In this document: positions 44,970 through 45,481 of the stretch, in pieces | How the letters are laid out: the number at the start of each line of letters is the position of its first letter | Position numbering within the stretch: position 1 is the stretch's first letter | Assembly: GCA_003222975.1 (NCBI GenBank) | Contig: QHXN01000024.1 | Coordinates: 1-45,481, forward strand | Direction: 5' to 3' | DNA from: Acidobacteriota bacterium | Lineage (GTDB): Bacteria; Acidobacteriota; Blastocatellia; Pyrinomonadales; Pyrinomonadaceae | DNA length: 45,481 nucleotides | The notes under the pieces: generated by a model | Told to the model about the DNA's origin: nothing | The model's database searches: none | What the model saw: only the letters and a program-made list of their open reading frames with translations | Program-made: the position numbers and the translations under genes

Positions 44970-45026
44970 AAGTCGTCTCGGAAAATCTCAACGCCTCACC
45001 TTCGGCCACGCGCTGAGGGCGCGCTT

Positions 45027-45056
45027 TTGCCTTCGCCCGGACGCGTGTGCTACCCT
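45027..45056 (+). promoter_or_regulatory. Candidate promoter of atpD
   Basis: TTGCCT (45027-45032) and TACCCT (45051-45056) at 18 bp spacing, with TGC just before the -10 as an extended -10. The start codon is 71 bp downstream. A promoter here would mean atpD is not led by atpA or atpG at this locus. Confidence 0.4.
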
Positions 45057-45127
45057 GTCCGGCTTAAAACCGAAGCGTTTTTCTCGCCTTACCGCTTTAA
45101 TCGAAGAGGAGCACTGCAAGGAAGAGT

Positions 45128-45481
45128 ATGTCCACATACGCCAACACCCCGGCAGACGGTCGCCCGACGGGGCGCGTCGTGCAGGTCATCGGCCCCGTCC
45201 TCGACGTGGAGTTCGGCGAAGGCTACCTGCCGCAGATTTACACGGCGCTGCGCGTCACCTCAGAGGGCTTCGACGTGCCCACGCCCGTAGACCTCATCGC
45301 CGAGGTCGAGCAGCACCTCGGCGAGGGCCGCGTCCGCACCGTCTCGATGCAGCCGACCGAGGGCGTCGTCCGCGGCATGACCGCCCACGACACGGGCGGC
45401 CCCATCACGATGCCCGTCGGCGAGACGACCCTGGGGCGCATCCTGAACGTCATCGGCGAGCCTGTTGACAACCTCGGCCCG
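45128..45481 (+). CDS. atpD: ATP synthase F1 beta subunit, 5' part only
   Basis: 118 codons to the window edge. The family start [16 protein letters not shown] (about 15-30), [10 protein letters not shown] and [13 protein letters not shown], then [25 protein letters not shown], lead to the cut just before the Walker A region. It is the catalytic beta subunit of the F1 head. AAGGAAGAG precedes the ATG. In most bacteria atpD follows atpG; here the upstream genes are unrelated, so atpD (perhaps with atpC) is split from the main atp operon, an arrangement known in several phyla. Confidence 0.95.
   Translation, partial: MSTYANTPADGRPTGRVVQVIGPVLDVEFGEGYLPQIYTALRVTSEGFDVPTPVDLIAEVEQHLGEGRVRTVSMQPTEGVVRGMTAHDTGGPITMPVGETTLGRILNVIGEPVDNLGP

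Overview
The window looks like a chromosomal stretch from a high-GC bacterium. My best guess is Acidobacteriota of the Blastocatellia/Pyrinomonadales type. I infer this from the mix of very large secreted Calx-beta/lamin-tail proteins, zinc-ribbon/FHA/Ser-Thr kinase clusters, tandem MacB-type permeases and intergenic tandem-heptamer hairpins; there is no rRNA or other marker here to prove it. I saw no tRNA, rRNA, insertion sequence or CRISPR array.

Layout. 1-3.7 kb is an accessory island: a small XRE-type regulator behind a perfect palindrome, a degenerate 21-bp tandem array, a small coiled protein with a clear promoter, and an AT-richer type II restriction-modification pair (beta-class methyltransferase plus NotI-like endonuclease). 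3.8-8 kb holds a UvrD-like helicase and small genes (secreted protein, PilZ, cupin, glycine-zipper protein). 8.7-16 kb is one 2411-residue secreted repeat protein. 16-23.3 kb is housekeeping: YbaB, RecR, an orotate phosphoribosyltransferase, a Nudix hydrolase, a zinc-ribbon protein, a cysteine hydrolase, PcrA and a stand-alone PolX-type HhH protein. 23.4-31.3 kb is a leftward signalling cluster: zinc ribbon-FHA, zinc ribbon-kinase-FHA, RDD membrane protein, zinc ribbon-TM-TPR protein, FHA-GAF-PP2C phosphatase and a two-TM protein of unknown function. 31.7-39.6 kb is a rightward MacA/MacB-type exporter with one adaptor, one ATPase and four tandem permeases. 39.7-44.2 kb runs leftward: Yip1-domain protein, two oligopeptide-type ABC ATPases and a broken methylmalonyl-CoA mutase gene. 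The end holds two small genes and the 5' part of atpD.

The most striking thing is a set of 15 intergenic elements between 16.4 and 41.8 kb. Fourteen are inverted repeats whose two arms are built from tandem 7-bp units around a short core; one is a half element. At least seven unrelated unit sequences are used, but the period is 7 throughout. Copies with the same unit share a diverged core, and some arms are perfect over 28-29 bp. Arms abut start codons with no visible Shine-Dalgarno sequence and contribute stop codons, so the elements are woven into gene borders. They occur between convergent, divergent and codirectional genes. I regard them as the candidate undescribed system here.

A second clear anomaly is the mutase gene. 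An in-frame segment of roughly 70 codons is missing and the junction itself makes a TAG stop.
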